This document shows positions 1-6,068 of a stretch of DNA of 12,551 bases, piece by piece. The position numbers and the translations under genes were made by a program. How positions within the stretch are numbered: position 1 is the stretch's first letter; the number at the start of each line of letters is the position of its first letter. The DNA is taken from positions 1 to 12,551 of the forward strand of contig JAWVZB010000090.1 in NCBI GenBank assembly GCA_033722375.1. Direction: 5' to 3'. Origin of the DNA: JAWVZB01 sp033722375 (GTDB lineage Bacteria; Actinomycetota; Nitriliruptoria; Nitriliruptorales; Nitriliruptoraceae). The notes beneath the pieces are model-generated. The model saw only the letters and a program-made list of their open reading frames with translations. It was not told the origin of the DNA and searched no databases.

Positions 1-55
1 TCGATCGCGTCAGCAAGCCGCTGGCGGGCGGCTGCCAACCGGTCGGCTGAGCCAT
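1..55 (-). CDS. Possible 5' end of an SOS-regulated gene running off the left edge
   Basis: This is a weak call. An ATG at 55-53 on the minus strand opens a frame to the window edge (MAQPTGWQPPASGLLTRS), about 80 bases downstream of a leftward promoter and SOS box. No good Shine-Dalgarno is visible; only a G-rich stretch precedes the ATG. A second minus frame reads ADRLAAARQRLADAI, which looks more like protein, but its only start candidate in view is a TTG near base 36. The real start may therefore lie elsewhere or beyond the edge. No family can be recognised from 18 residues. The reason to expect a gene here is the operator and promoter arrangement, not the peptide. Confidence 0.25.
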   Translation of the reverse strand, partial: MAQPTGWQPPASGLLTRS

Positions 56-132
56 ACGCCCCGGGGGTCTCGCGCGCAGACGAGACCTGGGCGATCGGTG
101 GGGGATGGGTGGTGATGCGACGACCTCAGCAG

Positions 133-148
133 TCGAACGTGTGTTCGA
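133..148. promoter_or_regulatory. LexA-binding SOS box (perfect palindrome)
   Basis: TCGAACGTGTGTTCGA matches the actinobacterial/Bacillus-type SOS operator TCGAAC-N4-GTTCGA at all 12 specified bases. It lies just downstream of a leftward TTGACA promoter and overlaps the predicted start of transcription. The most likely target is therefore the minus-strand gene beyond the left edge. The GNAT gene starts 178 bases to the right and is a less likely target. An identical arrangement, differing only in the four spacer bases, recurs at 11874-11889. Confidence 0.85.
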
Positions 149-153
149 TTCCT

Positions 154-182
154 ACTGTGCCGAACGGCCGTCTGGATGTCAA
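154..182 (-). promoter_or_regulatory. Leftward sigma-70-type promoter
   Basis: On the minus strand a perfect -35 box TTGACA (182-177) is followed after 17 bases by CACAGT (159-154), which keeps the A at position 2 and the T at position 6 of a -10 box. Transcription would start near 147, inside the adjoining SOS box, which is the usual geometry for LexA repression. It would drive the gene leaving the window on the left. The -10 box is weak, so the exact start is inferred. Confidence 0.45.
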
Positions 183-325
183 GCGTGTAGTCACAACGAT
201 GTAGATAACCCCGAACATCGCACGGCGGTGTCCGCAAAAACGCGCGATCCTGTGCCGGTGACTGTCGGCGCCACAGGCGGCCGAGAACGGTTCCCCTTCC
301 CGCCCCGCCGTGCCATGCTGGGGCC

Positions 326-820
326 ATGATCACAACCGCCCGGCTGCGCCTCGAGCGCCTCACGCTCGATGACGCGGAAGACTTCCACAACGTGTGGGGC
401 GACCCCGAGGTCATCTTCTGGGGGGCGTCGCCCGATCTCGAGTCGTCCCGGGCGCTGCTCCGCGAGTTCACCACCCGCCGTATCGAGAACCTCAGCACGT
501 CGGGATGGTTCGCCGTTCGACGACTGGAAGACGACGCCTTCGTCGGCGACGTCGTCCTGGAACCAGCTTCGTGGGATCCGCGTGCGGCCGAGGTCGGCTG
601 GCACATGGCACGCGCGCACCATGGGCAGGGCTACGCCACGGAGGCAGCACGGGCCCTGGTGGACACAGCGTTGGCGGACGGGATCCTGGCGGTGTGGGCG
701 AAGATCCTGCCGGACAACGAGCCTTCACGTCGCGTGGCCGCCAAGCTCGGCATGCACCAGAGTGGAACCATCGAGCACCACGGCCAGGAACACGACCTCT
801 GGTTCATCAGGGGGGATTGA
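326..820 (+). CDS. GNAT-family N-acetyltransferase (RimJ/RimL type)
   Basis: A 164-residue GNAT protein predicted to move an acetyl group from acetyl-CoA to an amine; the substrate is not predictable. The opening TARLRLERLTLDDAEDF is typical of the Acetyltransf_3 (RimJ/RimL) branch. The acetyl-CoA pyrophosphate-binding loop is HHGQGYATEA (residues 98-107), in the R/Q-x-x-G-x-G/A position of motif A. Motif B follows as NEPSRRVAAKLGM (131-143), where the Asn is commonly near CoA. Length fits a single-domain member. The ATG at 326 is the first plausible start and has only a weak TGGGG ribosome site. The gene is monocistronic and faces the TfoX-N gene, with 32 bases between stop codons. Family assignment is secure; the biological role is open. 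Confidence 0.9.
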   Translation: MITTARLRLERLTLDDAEDFHNVWGDPEVIFWGASPDLESSRALLREFTTRRIENLSTSGWFAVRRLEDDAFVGDVVLEPASWDPRAAEVGWHMARAHHGQGYATEAARALVDTALADGILAVWAKILPDNEPSRRVAAKLGMHQSGTIEHHGQEHDLWFIRGD

Positions 821-852
821 CGAAACAGACCGCCACCGACGGGTCCACGGGG

Positions 853-1185
853 CTACTTCGGCGGGAGCGTCGAGGTGAAGTCGAGACCCCGCCGCAGCCA
901 GTCGTGGAGGTCCTCGTCGTTATCGGTGCCCTCTGGCCCGACGTAGACCATGCCGGTCATCGGCGTCCCCGTGAAGTCCATCGGACGGGCCCCCGCCCAC
1001 GCGAGCGCGTCCTCGTAGGCGTCCTTGCCGACACGAACCATCAGGTCGTCGCCGAGCACGCCGACCGTCATGTGACCCCGGACCATGAACGCGAGCCCAC
1101 CGAACATCTTGCGCTCGACCGGTTCGACGTCCATCTCGCCGAGCGTGGCACGGACTCGATCCGCCAGGTCCTCGTCGTAGGCCAT
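853..1185 (-). CDS. TfoX N-terminal domain protein
   Basis: A 110-residue stand-alone TfoX_N domain. The family signature is clear: a short N-terminal helix, then RKMFGGLAFMVRGHMTVGV (residues 25-43), DDLMVRVG (46-53) and the late PMTGMVYV strand (75-82). In gammaproteobacteria TfoX/Sxy activates competence genes, but single TfoX_N proteins are widespread in actinomycetes and their role there is not settled, so competence should not be assumed. The ATG at 1185 is preceded by GGAGG and GAGG about 7-15 bases upstream, which supports the start. The gene runs the same way as birA, 91 bases upstream of it on the map but downstream in transcription, and converges on the GNAT gene. It is probably transcribed alone or at the tail of a birA transcript. 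Confidence 0.85.
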   Translation of the reverse strand: MAYDEDLADRVRATLGEMDVEPVERKMFGGLAFMVRGHMTVGVLGDDLMVRVGKDAYEDALAWAGARPMDFTGTPMTGMVYVGPEGTDNDEDLHDWLRRGLDFTSTLPPK

Positions 1186-1276
1186 CGTTCCTCTGCCTCC
1201 CGGTCACAACCACGCACCACCTTCATAGCACGGGCATGGGACATGGCCGGCAGCATCCCGAGGACCGGTCGGCTAC

Positions 1277-2044
1277 TCAGCCGTCGCGGCGGCGGACGTG
1301 GACGATGTCGCCGGCGGTGACCCGGGCCTTGCGGCCATCGGTGGTCTCGAGCAGCAACGCCCCGTCCTCGGCGACCCCCACGGCGTGACCGGCCACCTCG
1401 TCGTCGGTCAGGACGACACGCACGTCCTGCCCGATCGTCCCGCACCGCGCTCGATAGGTGGCCACGAGCCGGGAGGGATCGCGCCGCAGATCGGTCATCC
1501 AGGATTCGAGCGAACGCAGCAGCGACGCCAGGAGCTCCCAACGATCCACATCGCCGTCGGTCTCCTCCCCCACGGACGTCCATCCGTCCGGGTGATCCAC
1601 GCCCCGCCAATCGACGTTGATACCGACACCGATGACCACCACCGGGGTCGCCCCGACCTCCTGCCGCTCGACGAGGATCCCCGCGACCTTCCGGTCACCG
1701 ATCAAGACGTCGTTGGGCCACTTCAAGGCCGCGCGTGCGCCGACCCGCCGCAACGCGTCCACCACCGCGACCCCCGCCGCGTGCGGGACCAGCGTCGGGC
1801 TCTCGTCCGGCACCTCGTCGACCACGCTGACGAGCAGCGAGCGACCCGGCTCGTCCTCCCACGTGCGTTCGAGCCGGCCACGCCCCGCCGTCTGATGGTC
1901 CGCGACCACGACCACCCCTGGTCGGGGATCCTCCCGCACACGGCGCAGCACCTCGTCGTTGGTCGAGTCGACCTCCTCGAGGTGGACGACCTCGCTCCAC
2001 GGCGACGCCCCGTCGATCAGTGCGTCCAGGCTCGGATGGGTCAC
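1277..2044 (-). CDS. birA: Biotin--[acetyl-CoA-carboxylase] ligase, monofunctional
   Basis: Joins biotin through biotinyl-5'-AMP to the acceptor lysine of biotin-carrier domains. The likely client is the carrier domain of the alpha subunit encoded at 6560-8353 (acceptor Lys554). At 255 residues it lacks the N-terminal DNA-binding domain of the E. coli bifunctional repressor, so it is class I and should not regulate transcription. Visible motifs are DSTN (26-29), the biotinyl-AMP loop GRGR (54-57), KWPNDV (108-113), KVAGIL (119-124) and GVGINV, followed by the SH3-like C-terminal domain. The start is GTG at 2044, supported by AGGTGG about seven bases upstream. It is divergent from the carboxylase beta gene with 85 bases between starts, a pairing also known from Mycobacterium (birA next to accD5). 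Confidence 0.95.
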   Translation of the reverse strand: MTHPSLDALIDGASPWSEVVHLEEVDSTNDEVLRRVREDPRPGVVVVADHQTAGRGRLERTWEDEPGRSLLVSVVDEVPDESPTLVPHAAGVAVVDALRRVGARAALKWPNDVLIGDRKVAGILVERQEVGATPVVVIGVGINVDWRGVDHPDGWTSVGEETDGDVDRWELLASLLRSLESWMTDLRRDPSRLVATYRARCGTIGQDVRVVLTDDEVAGHAVGVAEDGALLLETTDGRKARVTAGDIVHVRRRDG

Positions 2045-2084
2045 GGCTGCACCACCTGTCCGGAGTGGCTCGGAGCGTCAACGG

Positions 2085-2090
2085 TAGGAT
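2085..2090 (+). promoter_or_regulatory. Candidate -10 box for the carboxylase beta operon
   Basis: TAGGAT fits the actinobacterial TANNNT -10 pattern and sits 40 bases before the GTG start of the beta subunit in the 85-base divergent gap with birA. No convincing -35 box is visible 16-18 bases upstream (the sequence there is about GGAGTG), so this is a partial promoter call. Confidence 0.35.
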
Positions 2091-2129
2091 GCGCCGGCTC
2101 CCCTCTCGACGTCACCGAGGAGTGTCTCC

Positions 2130-3686
2130 GTGTCGCAGACCACCAAAGAGAAGCTCGAGGAGCTGCGCCGACGCCGCGAGGAGGCGCTGGCCGGCGGTGG
2201 TCAAGAGGCGATCAACAAGCAGCACGACAAGGGCAAGCTCACCGCCCGCGAGCGGGTCGACCTCCTCCTCGACGACGGCTCGTTCGTCGAGACCGACGCC
2301 TTCGCCGTGCACCGCGCCACCGGGTTCGGGATGGAGGAGAAGAAGGTCCTCGGCGATGCCGTCGTCACCGGCTACGGCAACATCGACGGTCGCCGCGTGT
2401 GCGTCTTCAGCCAGGACTTCACCGCCTTCGGCGGGTCGCTCGGGGAGGTCTTCGCCGAGAAGGTGTGCAAGGTCATGGACCTCGCCATGCGGATGGGCGT
2501 GCCGGTGATCGGGTTGAACGACTCGGGCGGGGCACGCATCCAGGAGGGGGTCGTGTCGCTCGGCGGCTACGGGGACATCTTCCTCCGCAACGTCAAGAGC
2601 TCCGGGGTGATCCCCCAGATCAGCGCCATCATGGGACCGTGCGCGGGCGGGGCGGTCTACTCGCCGGCGATCACCGACTTCGTGTTCATGGTCCAGGACA
2701 CCTCCCACATGTTCATCACCGGCCCGAACGTGATCAAGACGGTGACGGGTGAGGACGTGACGATGGAGGAGCTCGGCGGGGCGATGTCGCACGCCAGCAA
2801 GTCGGGGGTGGCCCACTTCGCCTCCGAGGACGAGGAACGCTGCCTCGATGACATCAAGTACCTGCTGAGCTTCCTGCCGAGCAACAACCTCGAGCGTCCC
2901 CCCCATGTCCCCACGGAGGACGATCCCGACCGGCTGATCGACGAGCTGAACGACTTCATCCCCGACAACACCAACGTCCCCTACGACATGCGGGACGTGG
3001 TCCGGCACGTGGTCGACGAGGGAGAGTTCTTCGAGGTCCACGAGCACTACGCCGAGAACATCGTGGTCGGGTTCGCGCGCCTCGACGGCCATCCGGTCGG
3101 CATCGTCGGCAACCAGCCCCAGCATCTGGCGGGCGTGCTCGACATCCACTCGTCCGAGAAGGGCGCCCGGTTCGTGCGCGCCTGCGACGCGTTCAACGTG
3201 CCGATCGTGACCTTCGTGGACGTCCCCGGGTTCCTCCCCGGTGTCGAGCAGGAGCACGGCGGCATCATCCGCCACGGCGCCAAGCTCCTCTACGCGTTCG
3301 CCGAGGCCACGACGCCCAAGCTCACCGTCATCACACGGAAGGCGTACGGCGGGGCGTACGACGTCATGGGCTCCAAGCACCTGGCCGCCGACGTGAACCT
3401 GGCCTGGCCGACCGCGGAGATCGCCGTGATGGGCGCCAAGGGCGCCGTCAACATCCTCTACCGCCGGGAGCTCGCGGAGGCCGACGACCCCGAGCAGCTC
3501 CACGAGGAGTTCGAGGAGCAGTATCTGCGCGACCTCGCCAACCCCTGGCGTGCGGCGGAGCGCGGCTACGTGGATGCGGTGATCGAGCCGGCCGAGACCC
3601 GCCAGCAGCTCATCAAGGCGCTGCGGTTCACCAACAGCAAGCGCGAGGGGCGCCCGCCCCGCAAGCACGGCAACATCCCACTGTGA
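2130..3686 (+). CDS. pccB: Acyl-CoA (propionyl-CoA type) carboxylase, carboxyltransferase beta subunit
   Basis: Transfers the carboxyl group from carboxybiotin to acyl-CoA, giving methylmalonyl- or malonyl-CoA. It is 518 residues long, the usual size for actinobacterial PccB/AccD5. The N-terminal crotonase-like half has TARERVDLLLD (38-48), DSGGARIQEG (131-140) and GPCAGGAVYSPA (169-180). The C-terminal half has GNQPQHLAGVLD, VDVPGFLPG, KAYGGAYDVMGSK and WPTAEIAVMG. Asp411 in GGAYDVM appears to match the residue (Asp422 of Streptomyces coelicolor PccB) reported to favour propionyl-CoA over acetyl-CoA; this is an alignment by motif only. The GTG at 2130 has GAGGAG seven bases upstream. It forms an operon with the epsilon subunit by a four-base GTGA overlap. 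The biotin-bearing partner is encoded separately at 6560. Confidence 0.95.
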   Translation: MSQTTKEKLEELRRRREEALAGGGQEAINKQHDKGKLTARERVDLLLDDGSFVETDAFAVHRATGFGMEEKKVLGDAVVTGYGNIDGRRVCVFSQDFTAFGGSLGEVFAEKVCKVMDLAMRMGVPVIGLNDSGGARIQEGVVSLGGYGDIFLRNVKSSGVIPQISAIMGPCAGGAVYSPAITDFVFMVQDTSHMFITGPNVIKTVTGEDVTMEELGGAMSHASKSGVAHFASEDEERCLDDIKYLLSFLPSNNLERPPHVPTEDDPDRLIDELNDFIPDNTNVPYDMRDVVRHVVDEGEFFEVHEHYAENIVVGFARLDGHPVGIVGNQPQHLAGVLDIHSSEKGARFVRACDAFNVPIVTFVDVPGFLPGVEQEHGGIIRHGAKLLYAFAEATTPKLTVITRKAYGGAYDVMGSKHLAADVNLAWPTAEIAVMGAKGAVNILYRRELAEADDPEQLHEEFEEQYLRDLANPWRAAERGYVDAVIEPAETRQQLIKALRFTNSKREGRPPRKHGNIPL

Positions 3687-3904
3687 GCACCCCCCGCTAC
3701 GAGATCGTCTCCGGTGGCCAGCCATCAGCGGAGGAGCTCGCCGCGATCGTCGTGGCGCTCACTCCGGTGGCGGTCGATATGGATGACACCGACGACACCG
3801 AGCGACCGAGCGGCTGGCAGCGGGCCGCGATCTGGGAGGCGGTCGGGCGCCGCAACTTCACGAGTGCCGACGACATCGACGCGGCCCCACCCGTGTTCTC
3901 CTGA
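3683..3904 (+). CDS. Acyl-CoA carboxylase epsilon subunit
   Basis: A 73-residue protein matching the actinobacterial carboxylase epsilon family (AccE5/PccE). It carries the typical start YEIVSGGQPSAEELAAIVVAL (residues 6-26), an acidic low-complexity middle (DMDDTDDTE, 32-40) and a short tryptophan- and arginine-containing C-terminal part (WQRAAIWEAVGRR, 45-57). Known epsilon subunits bind the beta subunit and stimulate holoenzyme assembly and activity. The GTG at 3683 overlaps the beta stop codon as GTGA, so translation is probably coupled, and the immediate adjacency supports the assignment. These proteins are short and diverge quickly, so context carries part of the call. Confidence 0.8.
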   Translation: MSTPRYEIVSGGQPSAEELAAIVVALTPVAVDMDDTDDTERPSGWQRAAIWEAVGRRNFTSADDIDAAPPVFS

Positions 3905-3908
3905 GCCA

Positions 3909-4226
3909 GTGATCCACGGCAACGGCAAGCCACGGCGCGGCCTCGAGGGACAGGCCAAGGAGACCGGCGAGCGGCTCGCGCGACACATCGCGCTGGGGTT
4001 CGGCGTGCTCATGCACCTCATGGTCGGGGCGTTCTACCTCGGGAGCGGACTCCTGGCGCCCCCATGGGCGGTACTGGTCCTCTGGGCGGTGTGGCTGCTG
4101 CTCGCCGGGGTGATGTGGAAGGAGCGCCGCCGCGTGGTCGTGGTCCTCGCGATGCCGTTCGTGGCCGCAGCCGTGTGGGGGATCGTGATGTGGCTCGGGG
4201 ACACCTTCCTCGGCTGGACCGCCTGA
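3909..4226 (+). CDS. Small membrane protein, function unknown
   Basis: Encodes 105 residues from a GTG at 3909, four bases after the epsilon stop codon. A longer upstream reading in the same frame overlaps the epsilon gene and is unlikely. After a charged cytoplasmic-looking segment (residues 1-26) there are three hydrophobic stretches at about 28-50, 53-70 and 76-97, with KERRR (71-75) between the second and third. No Shine-Dalgarno precedes the GTG, so it probably depends on translational coupling with the epsilon gene. I do not recognise a family. In Mycobacterium the corresponding slot after the epsilon gene is held by a Maf-type gene, which this is not. Its position suggests co-transcription with the carboxylase genes but gives no function. 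Confidence 0.65.
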   Translation: MIHGNGKPRRGLEGQAKETGERLARHIALGFGVLMHLMVGAFYLGSGLLAPPWAVLVLWAVWLLLAGVMWKERRRVVVVLAMPFVAAAVWGIVMWLGDTFLGWTA

Positions 4227-4251
4227 CTCGTCAAGCAGGCCGTTCCGCCAG

Positions 4252-4267
4252 TGTGAACCAGTCAACA
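4252..4267. promoter_or_regulatory. Candidate Crp/Fnr-type operator (imperfect dyad)
   Basis: TGTGAACCAGTCAACA contains the dyad TGT-nn-AC-nn-GT-nn-ACA. It resembles the Crp consensus TGTGA-N6-TCACA, but with five spacer bases and one extra A in the right half. It lies 51 bases before the start of the cyclic-nucleotide-binding gene, about 1.2 kb from the start of a Crp/Fnr regulator. The match is imperfect and a chance occurrence is possible. Confidence 0.25.
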
Positions 4268-4302
4268 GACACGACGGACCGAGCATGCCAGGGTCGTGTC
4301 TG
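4266..4302 (+). repeat. Perfect 10-bp inverted repeat before the cyclic-nucleotide-binding gene
   Basis: CAGACACGAC (4266-4275) is exactly complementary to GTCGTGTCTG (4293-4302), with a 17-base loop that contains the palindrome GCATGC. The right arm ends two bases before the AGAGGAG ribosome site (4305-4311) of the next gene. It could be a terminator for the carboxylase operon, although it lacks a T tract. It could also be a 5'-leader hairpin affecting ribosome access, or a protein-binding dyad. The pairing is seen directly; the role is inferred. Confidence 0.55.
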
Positions 4303-4317
4303 GAAGAGGAGATGGAC

Positions 4318-4734
4318 ATGAAACTGCTCGGACGCAGGAAGCACGACGGCAAGACGGAATGGCTCGGAAGCCAGCCGTGGTGGAGCGATCTCGACGACGA
4401 TGACCTCGCCGCTCTCGCCGGGACCGGCGATCGGGCCAGCGTGCCCGCCGGGACCACCATCATGACCGAGGGGCGCCGCGGCTACGAGTCTGCGGTGATC
4501 GTCGCCGGCGAGGTCGAGGTGATCCACGACGGCGAGATCCTGGCCACGCTGGGGCCCGGCGAGGTCATCGGTGAGCTGTCGCTGTTGGACCACCGCCCGA
4601 GGACCGCCGACGTCCGCAGCCGGACCGACGTGGACCTGCTGGTGTTCTCGGTTCGGGGTTTGCAGCGGGCGATGTCCGCATCCGCCTCGGTGCGCCGGCA
4701 GGTACAGGAGGCGGCCGAGCAGCACCGCAGCTGA
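4318..4734 (+). CDS. Single-domain cyclic-nucleotide-binding protein
   Basis: Encodes 138 residues forming one Crp-like effector-binding domain with no DNA-binding domain. The beta-barrel reads from VPAGTTIMTEG (42-52) through IVAGEVEVIHDGEIL. The phosphate-binding cassette is GELSLLDHRPRTADV (85-99), where Glu86 and Arg95 are in the places that contact the ribose and phosphate of cyclic nucleotides in Crp-type domains. Residues 1-25 are basic, then acidic, and rich in tryptophan (EWLGSQPWW). I chose the ATG at 4318 because AGAGGAG lies six bases upstream; in-frame ATGs at 4312 and 4285 are also possible, but the latter falls inside the inverted repeat. It could sense cAMP or be a partner for another protein. 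It is tail-to-tail with the Crp/Fnr gene, one base between stops. Confidence 0.8.
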   Translation: MKLLGRRKHDGKTEWLGSQPWWSDLDDDDLAALAGTGDRASVPAGTTIMTEGRRGYESAVIVAGEVEVIHDGEILATLGPGEVIGELSLLDHRPRTADVRSRTDVDLLVFSVRGLQRAMSASASVRRQVQEAAEQHRS

Positions 4735-4735
4735 C

Positions 4736-5422
4736 TCACACCCCTGCTCGGAGTCGCAAGCCCTCGAGGTCGCTGATCGTGACCCGTCTGCGTGCAGTGA
4801 CCACGAGGCCCTCCTCTCGGAACTGGCCCAGGATCTGGTTCACGAGCTCACGTGATGCGCCCACGTACGACGCGAGGTCGGCCTGCGACAGCGGCGCCGC
4901 GATCCGGATGCCGTCGTCGTGCATCTCGCCGTGGACGGCGGCCATCTCGAGCAGACACCGCGCCAGCCGCTGTTCCGCAGGCGCGACGGACAGTTGGAGC
5001 CGGAGCTCGTCGGCGAGACGCAACCGGCGGCTCAGGACCCGCAACGCCCCGACCACCGCCTGCGGCCGCGACAGGAGGAAGTTGCCGAAGTCACGGCCCT
5101 CGATCCGCAGCGCCTCGACCGGCTCCATCGCCGTCACCGTGGCCGAGCGGGGCGCGCCATCGAGGACGGACAGCTCCCCGACCGTCTCGCCGGGTCCGAG
5201 CACCGCGACCAGCAGCTCGTCGCCGTCCTCGGTGGTCATGACGACCCGGACCCGACCGTCCACGACGACGTAGAGCGAGCGGCTCGAACCGCCCTGCCGC
5301 ATGAGCGTCTCGCCCCGTTCGAACCGCTCCCAGCGCCCGAGACGCGCCAGGTCGGCCCGAGCCTCCTCATCGAGCGGAGACAGTGGGCCCGCCAGCGGCG
5401 GTAGGACACGGTCGGGTGCCAG
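4736..5422 (-). CDS. Crp/Fnr-family transcriptional regulator (CTG start)
   Basis: A 228-residue Crp/Fnr regulator. The effector domain has GETVGELSVLDGAPRSATV (78-96), with Glu83 and Arg92-Ser93 matching the cyclic-AMP-binding cassette of Crp. A dimer helix follows at about 120-145. The winged helix includes LSQADLASYVGASRELVNQILGQF (178-201), with SRELVN as the recognition helix. There is no N-terminal cysteine cluster, so it is not an Fnr-type iron-sulfur sensor. An ATG at 5302 would remove 40 residues, including the expected N-terminal LARLGRWERFERGETLM. The same frame runs unbroken upstream to a TAG near 5484 with no ATG, GTG or TTG. A CTG at 5422 has GGGAGG six bases upstream and gives the standard family length, so I take CTG as the start. 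Confidence 0.85.
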   Translation of the reverse strand: MAPDRVLPPLAGPLSPLDEEARADLARLGRWERFERGETLMRQGGSSRSLYVVVDGRVRVVMTTEDGDELLVAVLGPGETVGELSVLDGAPRSATVTAMEPVEALRIEGRDFGNFLLSRPQAVVGALRVLSRRLRLADELRLQLSVAPAEQRLARCLLEMAAVHGEMHDDGIRIAAPLSQADLASYVGASRELVNQILGQFREEGLVVTARRRVTISDLEGLRLRAGV

Positions 5423-5428
5423 TGGGCG

Positions 5429-5434
5429 CCTCCC
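5429..5434 (-). promoter_or_regulatory. Shine-Dalgarno that selects a CTG start
   Basis: On the minus strand this reads GGGAGG, six bases before the in-frame CTG at 5422-5420. It is the only strong ribosome site near the 5' end of the Crp/Fnr gene and is the main argument for initiation at CTG rather than at the internal ATG at 5302. Confidence 0.6.
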
Positions 5435-5496
5435 TGTCGCAGGATCCCAAGGCGCCGGATGTGCCGCGTGCTACCGAGGTGGCGCCGCTGGGCAGG

Positions 5497-5961
5497 CTAG
5501 GAGCCGTCGCCCTGCTGCCCGACCGGGGTGGCTTCTTCCTCGCTGCGGTAGACGGTGAGGGTGCCTTCCATCCCCGCCGAACGGTGGCCGGGGACATCGC
5601 AGTAGAAGGTGTACTCGCCAGCGAAGAGGTTCAGCGTCCCCGTGGCGGTCTCGCCGGCGGCAGCCTCGACCTTGACGTTGTCGCCCGTCGCCGCGTCGAT
5701 CCGGAAGTTGTGCAGGGCTCCACCGGTGTTGTCGAGCGTGACCTCGATGTCACCGTCGACGGCGACCCCCTCCTCGAGGTCGAAGAAGAACTCCCCTGCC
5801 TCGACGACGAGCTGACCGCCCGGCCCGACCGCCCTGACCGGATCGTTGAGTCGCTCCTCGTTGAAGGCCTGCGCATCGATCGCCGCCTCCGGGACACTCT
5901 GGCAACCGGCGAGGACGATGCCACCGACCAGGACGGCGGCGGCGAGCTTGCCGCGGAGCAT
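5497..5961 (-). CDS. Cupredoxin-domain lipoprotein
   Basis: A 154-residue exported protein with a lipoprotein signal: a short basic N-terminus, a hydrophobic core and the lipobox VLAGC, giving lipidated Cys20. The mature part is a small blue-copper-like beta barrel. The four type 1 copper ligands are present in order: His84 (GALHNF), Cys121 (TFYCDVPGH), His126 and Met131 (GHRSAGM). It is probably anchored on the outer face of the membrane and could carry electrons or bind copper; the partner is not visible. The ATG at 5961 has AGGAG about eight bases upstream. It shares the Cys-to-Met region with the lipoprotein encoded just upstream, so the two look like diverged paralogues. The acidic, Gln- and Gly-containing tail after residue 140 is probably disordered. 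Confidence 0.85.
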   Translation of the reverse strand: MLRGKLAAAVLVGGIVLAGCQSVPEAAIDAQAFNEERLNDPVRAVGPGGQLVVEAGEFFFDLEEGVAVDGDIEVTLDNTGGALHNFRIDAATGDNVKVEAAAGETATGTLNLFAGEYTFYCDVPGHRSAGMEGTLTVYRSEEEATPVGQQGDGS

Positions 5962-6023
5962 GTGGCGATCTCCTGTGGGCTCGAAGACGGTCGTTCGACG
6001 GGGCGTTCCCCTCGGCGGTGCGG

Positions 6024-6053
6024 AGGCTACCGGTCATGGGACGCGACGCCGAA
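6024..6053 (-). promoter_or_regulatory. Candidate promoter for the downstream cupredoxin gene
   Basis: Minus strand: TTCGGC (6053-6048), an 18-base spacer, then TAGCCT (6029-6024), which fits the actinobacterial TANNNT -10 pattern. It lies in the 107-base gap between the two cupredoxin genes, about 60 bases before the ATG at 5961. The -35 box is poor, so read-through from the upstream cupredoxin gene is equally possible. Confidence 0.3.
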
Positions 6054-6068
6054 CCAGACCCGGGATAC

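Noticed and set aside
105..329. Small plus-strand frame ending at the GNAT start with an ATGA overlap
   Set aside because: It contains the SOS box and the promoter on the other strand, has no ribosome site and encodes no recognisable peptide; the overlap is probably chance.
853..1185. Reading the TfoX-N gene as evidence of natural competence
   Set aside because: Stand-alone TfoX_N proteins are common outside competent species and no competence genes are nearby.
1298..2752. Plus-strand open frame spanning birA and the start of the beta gene
   Set aside because: It crosses two conserved genes, is antisense to birA and is Arg/Pro/His-rich with no domain.
2112..3725. Long open frame on the strand opposite the carboxylase beta gene
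   Set aside because: It mirrors the codon structure of a clearly conserved gene. Long antisense frames are expected at about 70% G+C, and its translation (His-, Val- and Asp-rich) matches no family.
5314..5324. TTCGAA-containing palindrome resembling an SOS box
   Set aside because: It lies inside the Crp/Fnr coding sequence and lacks the TCGAAC-N4-GTTCGA spacing.
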